Below, piece by piece: positions 27,573 through 34,794 of a stretch of 64,000 nucleotides of DNA. The notes beneath the pieces are model-generated. The model ran no database searches and had not been told where the DNA came from. It saw nothing but the letters and a program-made list of their open reading frames with translations. Where the stretch lies: the NCBI RefSeq assembly GCF_009746125.1, contig NZ_CP041352.1, forward strand, positions 3,332,436 to 3,396,435. Reading direction: 5' to 3'. How positions within the stretch are numbered: position 1 is the first letter of the stretch; each line of letters starts with the position of its first letter. The stretch comes from Casimicrobium huifangae. GTDB taxonomy: Bacteria > Pseudomonadota > Gammaproteobacteria > Burkholderiales > Casimicrobiaceae. A program made the translations under genes and the position numbers.

Positions 27573-28369
27573 GGGCCTATCGTTCGCCAATGCGGCTTGC
27601 TCTCGCAATAGCGGCGCTGGTCATCGCGCTCACATCAGCCGCCGAGCCCCGCAAATCTGGCATCGACTACGCATCCGCTGCAACGCAGACGCTGCAAAAG
27701 GACGACGCGCAGAACCCCGGCATGTTGTGGGTGAAGGACGGACAGGCTCGATGGACCGAGCGCACCGGTGCTGCCAACAAGGCCTGCGCCGACTGTCACG
27801 GCGAGATCGCGAAGATGCGTGGTGTTGCAGTGCGCTATCCTGCGATGGCAGCACCTTCAGCCGCAACAGCGTCGGCAACCAGCACGCAACGCGTCATCAA
27901 CCTGGCACAGCAGATCAACCAGTGTCGCGTCGAGCGGCAACAGGCCAGCGCGTGGCCCGCAGAAAACGCGTCATTGCTGGGGCTCGAAGCGGCACTGGCG
28001 TTCGAAAGCCGCACGCTACCCATTGCGCCGCCGGTGCAGCCCTTGCTGGCAGCGGCGCAGGCGCGCGGCGAAGCGCTCTACCGCCAGCGCATAGGGCAGA
28101 TGGATCTGAGCTGTCGCGACTGCCACGACGGACTGGCTGGCAAGCGTCTGGGCGGCAACATTATTCCGCAAGGGCACCCGACCGGATATCCGATCTACCG
28201 CCTTGAATGGCAGGCAGTGGGCAGCCTGCAACGCCGTCTGCGCGGCTGCATGACAGCGGTGCGTGCCGAACCCTACCCGTACGGCAGCAGCGAACTCCTC
28301 GATCTGGAGGCTTACCTGATGAAGCGTGCGTCCGGAATGCCGCTGGAGACACCGGGGGTTCGACCCTGA
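27569..28369 (+). CDS. soxA: SoxA, dihaem cytochrome of SoxAX
   Basis: A 266-residue dihaem SoxA from GTG 27569 (ATG 27590 also possible). After the signal peptide there are two haem sites, CADCHG and CRDCHDG. GKRLGGNIIPQGHPTGYPIYRLEW and RRLRGCMTAVRAEPYPYGS follow; the cysteine in RGCMTAV is the family's catalytic and haem-ligand thiol. SoxAX oxidatively couples thiosulfate or similar sulfur compounds to SoxY. No soxB follows; the next genes are a hypothetical and a muramidase, so the hydrolase and sulfane dehydrogenase must be elsewhere or absent. Confidence 0.9.
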   Translation: MRAYRSPMRLALAIAALVIALTSAAEPRKSGIDYASAATQTLQKDDAQNPGMLWVKDGQARWTERTGAANKACADCHGEIAKMRGVAVRYPAMAAPSAATASATSTQRVINLAQQINQCRVERQQASAWPAENASLLGLEAALAFESRTLPIAPPVQPLLAAAQARGEALYRQRIGQMDLSCRDCHDGLAGKRLGGNIIPQGHPTGYPIYRLEWQAVGSLQRRLRGCMTAVRAEPYPYGSSELLDLEAYLMKRASGMPLETPGVRP

Positions 28370-28528
28370 CACTCGCGCTGCGGCCCGGTGATTTCCGTCA
28401 AGCCAGCCGACTCCCGCTGCAGGACATCGCCACTCCTTTTGCTTTGGATGTCGCTTCGGCGGGGTGAACTCCGTCTAAAGAAATTACGCGTTCGCCCGCC
28501 ATCCAAAACATCAAAGTATCACGCTGCC

Positions 28529-29086
28529 ATGAGATTTCGAGAAAAATTCTTCCATTCAGTTTGCCGCGTATTTTTCGCCGCCACAGTCACTGCGGCGTTG
28601 ACCGTCACGTCCGCCGCCGCTGCGGTCGATTCAGCAAAGCCGGCAATCCAGCTCGCGGCTGGCGAGAAGATGGCGCACAAGGTAGTCGCCGGTGCACTCG
28701 GCCCATGGCAGCAGGCAAGTGTGTGGTTGACTCAGTCGGACACGATTGATGACGGTCCGTACAGCGGCCGTGTAGCAGGCGCGGACGGCAGCGTTCACCC
28801 GTTGCCACCGCCGGACGAGCCGGAGTCAGCTTTCATGATGAAGGTACGCGCGGTGATGTTCCGAAACGTTGACCAGGATTCATCGAAAGAGCTGATCGTC
28901 CTGTTTTCGGCCGTGCGGATCGGGCCGCAGCAGACACCCTACTACGCCGCCTGCGTATACAAGTGGACCGGCACCGCCTTTGTCCGCATGACGGACGTCG
29001 AGTCCAGGCTCCGCGGCGCTCGAACCGCTGCTGACGTGACGCAGCGGCTAGCCGTGAAACCCGCCACGCGTGGGGCGGTTAAATGA
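28529..29086 (+). CDS. Exported protein of unknown function
   Basis: A 185-residue protein from ATG 28529. Residues 1-32 look like a signal peptide (positive start, long alanine-rich core ending SAAAA). The mature part has no family I recognise. FRNVDQDSSKELIVLFSA, followed by a tyrosine/tryptophan-rich strand (YYAACVYKWTGTAFVRM), looks like a beta-propeller or VCBS-like fragment. Its stop overlaps the muramidase start as ATGA, which argues that the two work together, perhaps as an immunity or chaperone partner of a wall-cutting enzyme. Confidence 0.65.
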   Translation: MRFREKFFHSVCRVFFAATVTAALTVTSAAAAVDSAKPAIQLAAGEKMAHKVVAGALGPWQQASVWLTQSDTIDDGPYSGRVAGADGSVHPLPPPDEPESAFMMKVRAVMFRNVDQDSSKELIVLFSAVRIGPQQTPYYAACVYKWTGTAFVRMTDVESRLRGARTAADVTQRLAVKPATRGAVK

Positions 29087-30057
29087 CATTCGCGGTGGGC
29101 GCCCTGTTCAGCGCTGTCGAATCGAACAACTACCGCATGCTGTGGACGATGATGCATGCGATGACTATGGACGAATTGGTGAAGGCCGGCACCGCCGTCG
29201 GACCACAGCGCCTTCGCGAACTACTGTTCCGATTTGTCGGGAAATCACGGAAGCCGTCGCAACTTGCCTCTTCTGCGCCAGCAGTGTCTTCCGCCACGGC
29301 CAACCTCGAAGCAGTCATTCCCGAGCTACTCGCAGAGGCGTTTGCTGACAAGACGTTTCTTCCGGCGTCTCGTGGCGAAGCGATAACCAGGGAAATTCGC
29401 CAGTTATTGCGGACCGTGCACAATCAGCGCGCTGCCTCGCCGCAGATCGTGCTCTATCGCGACGTGACGCATACGCTGCCCTCGCCGAATTTCTGCCCGG
29501 CGCCATTGACTGACGCAAATTTCGCTGACGTCGCAAGCCGAAATGGCATCTGCGTGGCGGCGATCAAAGCAGTGGCGCAAGTCGAATCGGGCGGCCGAAG
29601 CGGATTTGACGACCAATACCGCGCCAAGATACTTTTTGAAGCGCACCACTTTCGCAAGCACACCGCCAAAAGGTTCGACCTGAGCCACCCTCATCTTTCG
29701 TGTCGGCGGGCGTCCGCGAAGAAGTACTACTCGTGGAATCAGTACAGTCGTTTATTCGAAGCGATGGTACTCGACCCCGTCGCAGCCATCAAAGCCTGCT
29801 CGTGGGGGAAGTTTCAGGTTTTGGGCTCCAATCACAACGGTTGGCCCGATCCGGTGTCATTCGCTCGCGCGATGCAGGAATCAGAAAACAATCACCTGAA
29901 GTCGTTTGAGGCCTACTGCGTCACGAACGGGCTGATCGTGCATCTGAAAAACAAAGCATGGGCCAAGTTCGCTGAAGGCTATAACGGCAAGAACTACAAG
30001 GACTTCGACTACGACACCAAGATCGCCAAGGCATACGCGAAGTACGGCGGTACCTAA
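29083..30057 (+). CDS. N-acetylmuramidase-domain protein
   Basis: A 324-residue protein. The C-terminal 190 residues match the N-acetylmuramidase (PF11860-type) domain: VAQVESGGRSGF with the probable catalytic glutamate, AKILFEAHHFRKHT, KACSWGKFQVLG, and FAEGYNGKNY near the end. The first 130 residues are a helical region with no match I know. No signal peptide is seen, so export might rely on a phage- or secretion-system-like route or on its coupled partner upstream. It cleaves peptidoglycan glycan strands. It converges with the CinA-like gene, overlapping 4 bases. Confidence 0.83.
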   Translation: MTFAVGALFSAVESNNYRMLWTMMHAMTMDELVKAGTAVGPQRLRELLFRFVGKSRKPSQLASSAPAVSSATANLEAVIPELLAEAFADKTFLPASRGEAITREIRQLLRTVHNQRAASPQIVLYRDVTHTLPSPNFCPAPLTDANFADVASRNGICVAAIKAVAQVESGGRSGFDDQYRAKILFEAHHFRKHTAKRFDLSHPHLSCRRASAKKYYSWNQYSRLFEAMVLDPVAAIKACSWGKFQVLGSNHNGWPDPVSFARAMQESENNHLKSFEAYCVTNGLIVHLKNKAWAKFAEGYNGKNYKDFDYDTKIAKAYAKYGGT

Positions 30058-30887
30058 CGCGCCAGCTCCGGGCCAAGGGTGACATCGAGCGCGACAAGAC
30101 CAGCGCGCAACTGCATGTAAGCGGCGTCAACGACGTCCGGTGTTCCCTTCACGCCGAGGTCAATGTGCTTGCCGTACTGCGGGTGATCAACGCTTGGCAA
30201 ACTGAACACCTTCACGCCCGGATGATCGCGCTCCACCGCCTCCATCAGCGGCGTCAGTGTTGCCTCCATCGCGCCGAACACGATCACCGATTTTTCGACG
30301 TAGGCGTCACGACGATGCAGGTGCGCGTATTTCGTATCGAGCAAGCCCTCAATCATCGGCCACGCCATCACCGGGAAGCCTGGTACGAAGTGCACGTCGC
30401 CCACCGAGAAGCCTGGGATCTTGTTGTAAGGGTTCGGAATAATCTCGGCGCCGTCGGGGAACACGCCCATGTTGAGGCGATGCACATTGTCAGCACGGTC
30501 CGGCTCGTACGCCACGCCCTGCTCGCGCGCCACGTCCTGCATGCGCTCGCGGATCAGCGCCTCTGCCTGCGGGTGCAACGCAAGCGGTACGCCGAGCGCT
30601 GCAGCCGCACATTGACGCGTGTGATCGTCTGGCGTCGCGCCGATACCGCCGGTCGAGAACACAATCTCGCCAGTCTCGCGTGAACGCGCAAACGCGCGCC
30701 GCAGCGCCGCCTCAATCCTCGGCCGATCATCACCCACATACTCCGCCGTCGCCAGCGCCAGCCCCCGCGCCGATAGCAGCTCAATCACCTTCGCCAGATG
30801 CTTGTCCTGCCGCTTGCCGGAGAGGATTTCGTCGCCCACGACGATCAGGGAGAAGGTCGCTGACGACGTGTTGGGTGATGTAGACAT
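30054..30887 (-). CDS. MoCF-type (CinA N-terminal) molybdopterin-binding domain protein
   Basis: A 277-residue protein with a MoCF_biosynth fold: SLIVVGDEILSGKRQDKH at residues 13-30, FSTGGIGATPDDHT at about 78-91, and the MGVFPDGAEIIPNPYNKIPGF block of CinA-like proteins. It lacks the C-terminal nicotinamide-nucleotide amidase domain of full CinA, so it belongs to the short competence/damage-inducible protein A-like group. The function of this group is uncertain. It ends against the muramidase gene and starts 52 bases before the hsdR stop. Confidence 0.83.
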   Translation of the reverse strand: MSTSPNTSSATFSLIVVGDEILSGKRQDKHLAKVIELLSARGLALATAEYVGDDRPRIEAALRRAFARSRETGEIVFSTGGIGATPDDHTRQCAAAALGVPLALHPQAEALIRERMQDVAREQGVAYEPDRADNVHRLNMGVFPDGAEIIPNPYNKIPGFSVGDVHFVPGFPVMAWPMIEGLLDTKYAHLHRRDAYVEKSVIVFGAMEATLTPLMEAVERDHPGVKVFSLPSVDHPQYGKHIDLGVKGTPDVVDAAYMQLRAGLVALDVTLGPELAR

Positions 30888-30939
30888 AGAACAACGAGTC
30901 TTTGATTGTCAGGTGACTGTCGGTTACGGATTTCGGCAA

Positions 30940-33369
30940 CTAGCGCGCGTACAGCGCGGGCTGAAAGCCAACGAAGGCTTGGCGAACGGCGGTCACATCG
31001 CCAAGGGTGGCAAGCCCGTCACTGATCGCATCACCGAAGCGCAAACGCAGCAAGGGGACGAGTTGCCCGAGATCAAGTTCGTCTACCCCTTGTGTCTCGT
31101 ACTGATCGAGCACGAAATTGATGAAGGCCTGCTGCTTCTCGCCGAAGTCGCGCGCAACTGCCGCCCGTGCAAATTCAGCGCGCTCGGCACGCGTCTTGGG
31201 TTCTGCGGCGAACGCAATGTAAGAGAGCACATCAAACAGATCACTCTTTTCAGCGCCGATCACGCGCTGCATCTCGGCGAGTTGCTCGCGGCTAAAACCT
31301 TTTTCTGCCAGCCCATCAAGCAATTGGCGGCGGGTTTCGGGGGCGCTCCAGAGCGCGCGCAACTCATCCTCGTTGGCGAAGAATTCCGGCAGGCGACCGA
31401 ACAGCATTTCCATAAACTGCTGTGCCGACATCGGCGTGCCGTCGGCGTGCCAGAAGCTCGTGGCCATCATGTGCTGGATGTTGCGTGCCTTGCCATCAGC
31501 CAGTTTCACCCGCACCGTGCGGCGTGCCTGCGCAGCGGCATCACCAGCCTCCTCCGCCGCGCCACCTTCCGCCTCCGCTGGCCACTCAGGTTGCGGCTCT
31601 CGCACTTGATGAACCGCCGGTGGTTCTGGTGCCAGCGGCTCGCCGTCCCATTCCGGATCGTTGAAATGATGATGCGCCCGCACAAAGTCGTAGATCGTGA
31701 AGTACGCTTTGCCGTCAAACAGCCGCGTGCCGCGTCCGATGATCTGCTTAAACTCGATCATGGTGTTCACTGGTCGCATCAGCACGATGTTGCGGACGTT
31801 GCGGGCATCCACGCCCGTTGAGAGTTTTTGCGAGGTGGTCAGGATCGTCGGGATGGATTTTTCGTTGTCCTGAAAATCGCGCAAATGCTGTTCGCCGAGC
31901 GCGCCGTCGTTGGCCGTCACGCGAACGCAGTAATTCGGCTCCTTGCTGGCCTTGATCTGGTTAATCAGGTCGCGCACCACCAGCGCGTGCAGTTGCGTGG
32001 CGCAAAAGACCAGTGTTTTTTCTCGCTGGTCAATCTGCTCCATGAAGACTTTCACGCGATGCGCCTCGCGCTCCCTGATCTCGATAATGCGGTTGAAATC
32101 CTTCTCTTCGTAGCGTTTACCTGCTTCAATTTCACCCTCGATCAGCGTGTCGTCCGGCGTGTACACATAGTCGTCCAGCGTCGTTGCAATCTGCTTCACG
32201 CGAAATGGCGTGAGGAAGCCATCGTTGATGCCGTCCTTCAGCGAATACGTGTAAACCGGTTCACCGAAATATGCGTAGGTATCAACGTTGTCATCCCGCT
32301 TCGGCGTCGCCGTCAATCCGAGCTGCACAGCAGGCGAGAAGTAGTCGAGGATGCCGCGCCAGCTACTCTCGTCGTTGGCACCGCCACGATGACATTCGTC
32401 GATCACGATAAAGTCGAAGAAGTCCGGCGGGTACTCGCCGAAGTACGGCGAGCCAACGGCGGCGTCATTGGGCGTCTGAATCGCTGCGGTCACGTCATTC
32501 CCGCGCAGGCGGGAATCCAGACCGTCTGCGCTGGACTCCCGCCTGCGCGGGAGTGACGATTCCTGACCGCTCATGAATGTCTGAAAAATCGTGAAGAAGA
32601 TGCTCCCGTTCTTCGGCACCTGCCCCTTCTTGCGGATATCGTCGGGCGCGATGCGCACCAGCGCATCGTCGGCAAACGCTGAAAACGCGTTGTACGCCTG
32701 ATCGGCCAGGATGTTGCGGTCGGCGAGGAAGAGGATGCGTGGCCGGCGAGCGGGTTCGCGCGTCAGGTTCCAGCGGCTTTGAAACAGCTTCCACGCAATC
32801 TGGAACGCGATGAAGGTCTTGCCGGTACCGGTCGCGAGCGTCAGCAATATGCGTCGCTGCCCGTCCGCGATGGCCTGCAGCACACGCTCCACCGCGATGT
32901 CCTGGTAGTAGCGCCCCTGAAAGTAGCCGCCGCGATCCTCGAACGGCACCGCCGCAAAGCGATCGCGCCATGCGTCCGCTTCGGCAAAGGTCAGGTTCCA
33001 CAGCTCGTCAGGCGTCGGGAAGGCGGCGCGCTCACCCTCCTGCCCCGTGTCCATGTCGATGCCGTAAACGCCCTGCCCGTTGGTCGAGTAGGTGAAGCGC
33101 ACCGAGAGCTTGGCGGCGTAGTGCTTAGCTTGCCCCACGCCCTCCGTCAGTGGCTGATCCCACGCCTTCGCCTCCACCACCGCAAGCTTGGTGTTGCGGT
33201 AGATCAGCACGTAGTCCGCCGTCAGCGCCTTGCCGCGCCGCAGTGGCCCCTCGATGCGCCCCGGTGCAATTGCGTATTCACGCCGGATGCGGCTGCCTTC
33301 CACCACGCCCCAACCCGCTGCCGCAAGCTGCGGGTCAATGTGTTCGGCGCGAGTTTCGGCTTCGTTCAT
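30940..33369 (-). CDS. hsdR: Type I restriction enzyme R subunit (HsdR, DEAD-box)
   Basis: An 809-residue HsdR. The N-terminal nuclease domain shows ADYVLIYRNTKLAVVEAKAW, giving the D...E-A-K active site. The SF2 motor has LATGTGKTFIAFQ (Walker A), VIDECHRGG (motif II), LTATPKRDD (motif III) and IGRGTRLFDGK (motif VI). Residues about 271-292 (around SLPRRRESSADG, then DSRLRGND) come from a palindromic repeat pair inserted in frame just before the DECH box. The frame stays open, so the enzyme may be functional with an extra loop. It starts 3 bases after the fic stop and follows hsdM/hsdS on the same strand. Confidence 0.9.
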   Translation of the reverse strand: MNEAETRAEHIDPQLAAAGWGVVEGSRIRREYAIAPGRIEGPLRRGKALTADYVLIYRNTKLAVVEAKAWDQPLTEGVGQAKHYAAKLSVRFTYSTNGQGVYGIDMDTGQEGERAAFPTPDELWNLTFAEADAWRDRFAAVPFEDRGGYFQGRYYQDIAVERVLQAIADGQRRILLTLATGTGKTFIAFQIAWKLFQSRWNLTREPARRPRILFLADRNILADQAYNAFSAFADDALVRIAPDDIRKKGQVPKNGSIFFTIFQTFMSGQESSLPRRRESSADGLDSRLRGNDVTAAIQTPNDAAVGSPYFGEYPPDFFDFIVIDECHRGGANDESSWRGILDYFSPAVQLGLTATPKRDDNVDTYAYFGEPVYTYSLKDGINDGFLTPFRVKQIATTLDDYVYTPDDTLIEGEIEAGKRYEEKDFNRIIEIREREAHRVKVFMEQIDQREKTLVFCATQLHALVVRDLINQIKASKEPNYCVRVTANDGALGEQHLRDFQDNEKSIPTILTTSQKLSTGVDARNVRNIVLMRPVNTMIEFKQIIGRGTRLFDGKAYFTIYDFVRAHHHFNDPEWDGEPLAPEPPAVHQVREPQPEWPAEAEGGAAEEAGDAAAQARRTVRVKLADGKARNIQHMMATSFWHADGTPMSAQQFMEMLFGRLPEFFANEDELRALWSAPETRRQLLDGLAEKGFSREQLAEMQRVIGAEKSDLFDVLSYIAFAAEPKTRAERAEFARAAVARDFGEKQQAFINFVLDQYETQGVDELDLGQLVPLLRLRFGDAISDGLATLGDVTAVRQAFVGFQPALYAR
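32493..32558. repeat. Inverted pair of ATTCCC-N8-GGGAAT repeats inside hsdR
   Basis: A 28-base unit with core ATTCCCGCGCAGGCGGGAAT at 32493-32520 is followed after 10 bases by its inverted near-copy at 32531-32558 (core ACTCCCGCCTGCGCGGGAGT). The whole insert is 66 bases, a multiple of three, and is translated within HsdR. The ATTCCC-N8-GGGAAT layout is like the dRS3 repeats of Neisseria. Other copies are at 36029-36135 and, degenerate, at 34751-34776. Confidence 0.88.
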
Positions 33370-33372
33370 TCG

Positions 33373-34380
33373 CTACACATTCTTGAGCACATAGTGCCCA
33401 GTCTTCGCGCCGCCGACTTTTTCCACCAGGCCCGCCTCAATCAATGGTCGCAACAGGTCCATTGCACCCTGCCGGGACACGCTCAGCGCCGACCAGATTT
33501 CGTTCGGCGCCATGCTGCCGTGGTCACGCAGCAGGTGCAGCAGTTGCTCCTGTCGCGGGCGCAGCGCGAGCTTTCGCGTGGCATTGCCCTGAATCGTCTG
33601 GATGCGTAGCCACGCCCGCTCCAGCGTCGTGCGCAGTCCGGCGGCGCAATATTCCAGCCAGCCGCTCAGGTCATCGCCCGCGTGGCGCACGGCGTCCAGC
33701 TCGGCGTAGTACCGCGGCCGGTCTTCCCAATAAAACTCGTCGACCGAAAAAATGTGATGCGTATCAAATCCGCGCCGATACAGCTCCCACAGCGAAAGCG
33801 CGCGGCCCGTGCGGCCATTGCCATCTGCGAACGGATGGATTGACTCAAAACGATGATGCAGGATCGCCGAGCTCAGCACCGGCGAGAGCTTCGTCGCCGC
33901 CGTGTTCCACCACTCCAGCAGCTCGAACATCAGGCCCGACACAGCGTCCGCAGGCGGAGGCAAATAGTCCCCCACGCGCACACCCATCGTCCGGTATCGG
34001 CCCGCCTCGCCCTGATCCATCACCTCACCGGCCAGAATGCGGTGCAGCTCCAGCACATCGTCGTGACGAATCGTCTCGACAGCGGCATTTTTTTCGACAT
34101 AGCGCAGCCCGGCGAAATAATTGATCACCTCACGTTTCGGGCGCTCGCCGGAGCGCGACAGCGTGCGCCCTTCCTCAAGCGCGCGCACCTGCTCCAGCGT
34201 CAGCGGATTGCCTTCGATGGCGGTGGAGGCGTGCACGTTGCGGGTACGGGTGTCCTTCTGCAACGCAGGAATCCATGCCAGATCAACTGCGGCGCTCTGA
34301 ATGCGCTCCCGCAGCGCCGCGACCCGCTCCACCTCATTGAGCAGAGTCGCGCTGATGGTGAAACGGGGAACGTAGGCCAT
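33373..34380 (-). CDS. Fic family protein (class II, self-inhibited)
   Basis: A 335-residue Fic protein from ATG 34380. HPFADGNGRTGR at 182-193 is the complete AMPylation motif (catalytic His182). STAIEGN at 52-58 is the N-terminal inhibitory helix of class II Fic proteins, whose glutamate blocks ATP placement. The C-terminal 80 residues form a winged-helix-like segment (LRDHGSMAPNEIWSALSVSRQGAMDLLRPLIEAGLVEKVG). It should transfer AMP to a target protein's hydroxyl group. It lies between hsdS and hsdR, 3 bases before hsdR, so the two are co-transcribed. Confidence 0.9.
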   Translation of the reverse strand: MAYVPRFTISATLLNEVERVAALRERIQSAAVDLAWIPALQKDTRTRNVHASTAIEGNPLTLEQVRALEEGRTLSRSGERPKREVINYFAGLRYVEKNAAVETIRHDDVLELHRILAGEVMDQGEAGRYRTMGVRVGDYLPPPADAVSGLMFELLEWWNTAATKLSPVLSSAILHHRFESIHPFADGNGRTGRALSLWELYRRGFDTHHIFSVDEFYWEDRPRYYAELDAVRHAGDDLSGWLEYCAAGLRTTLERAWLRIQTIQGNATRKLALRPRQEQLLHLLRDHGSMAPNEIWSALSVSRQGAMDLLRPLIEAGLVEKVGGAKTGHYVLKNV

Positions 34381-34399
34381 GCGCAAAGGCTAGCCAAAC

Positions 34400-34610
34400 G
34401 TCAAGTATGAGTCAAGTTATTTGTCAAGTCACTGACACTATGTCGCAGGCGGCGACACGCCAAACACGTCAAACAAATATGTCGGCGTTTTTGCGTTTTT
34501 CCGACATGTTTCGGACTCATGTCGTTCGTGACGACATATCGGCGCAATGTGTCGCCAAAACGCTGGATTGACGACATATCGCTGGCGGCGGATGTTACCG
34601 CCAGTAACAT
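34400..34610. promoter_or_regulatory. Operator-like repeat cluster upstream of fic-hsdR
   Basis: Three direct GTCAAGT copies at 34400, 34411 and 34423 (spacing 11 and 12, one helical turn) lie just upstream of fic. Beyond them, TGTCG/CGACA occurs at least seven times in both orientations between 34441 and 34575. These include the repeated ACGACATATCG at 34531 and 34571 and the pair ATGTCG/CGACAT flanking TTCGTGA. ATGTTAC-CGCCA-GTAACAT at 34592-34610 is a further inverted repeat. No ORF fits the region, so it looks like a regulatory region for fic-hsdR. Confidence 0.55.
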
Positions 34611-34621
34611 GGATTTGACGC

Positions 34622-34743
34622 ATCAGCTTTTTTATCAAACCCTTATTCAATAAGGGCTCAGCGCTTTATTTCGGCAATTATCGACTATTGGCAAAATTAG
34701 CTGCCAAGCCCTTATCCATAGGCACTTTTACGAAAAAGCCATA
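34622..34743. repeat. TCGA-centred palindromic element, copy 4
   Basis: Centre TCGA at 34681-34684. The right arm 34707-34743 reads AGCCCTTATCCATAGG to CGAAAAAGCC. The left arm on the opposite strand (34658-34622) reads AGCCCTTATTGAATAAGG to AAAAAAGCTGAT. Both spacers are 21 bases. This is the clearest copy, as both arms keep AGCCCTTAT and AAAAAGC. It lies between the hsdS stop and the operator-like cluster before fic. Confidence 0.85.
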
Positions 34744-34750
34744 TAGTCAT

Positions 34751-34776
34751 CGTCATCCCGCGAACGGAGGAATGCG
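34751..34776. repeat. Degenerate copy of the ATTCCC-N8-GGGAAT repeat
   Basis: CGTCATCCCGCGAACG followed by GAGGAATGCG matches one unit of the repeat seen at 32493 and 36029, with one base lost and two changed. It lies just downstream of hsdS and abuts palindromic element copy 4. Confidence 0.55.
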
Positions 34777-34794
34777 AGTGTCGGCAAAGGCGCG

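Noticed and set aside
34401-34610. Short minus-strand frames of 65-70 codons before fic
   Set aside because: They lie over the operator-like repeats, have no ribosome site and no protein-like pattern.
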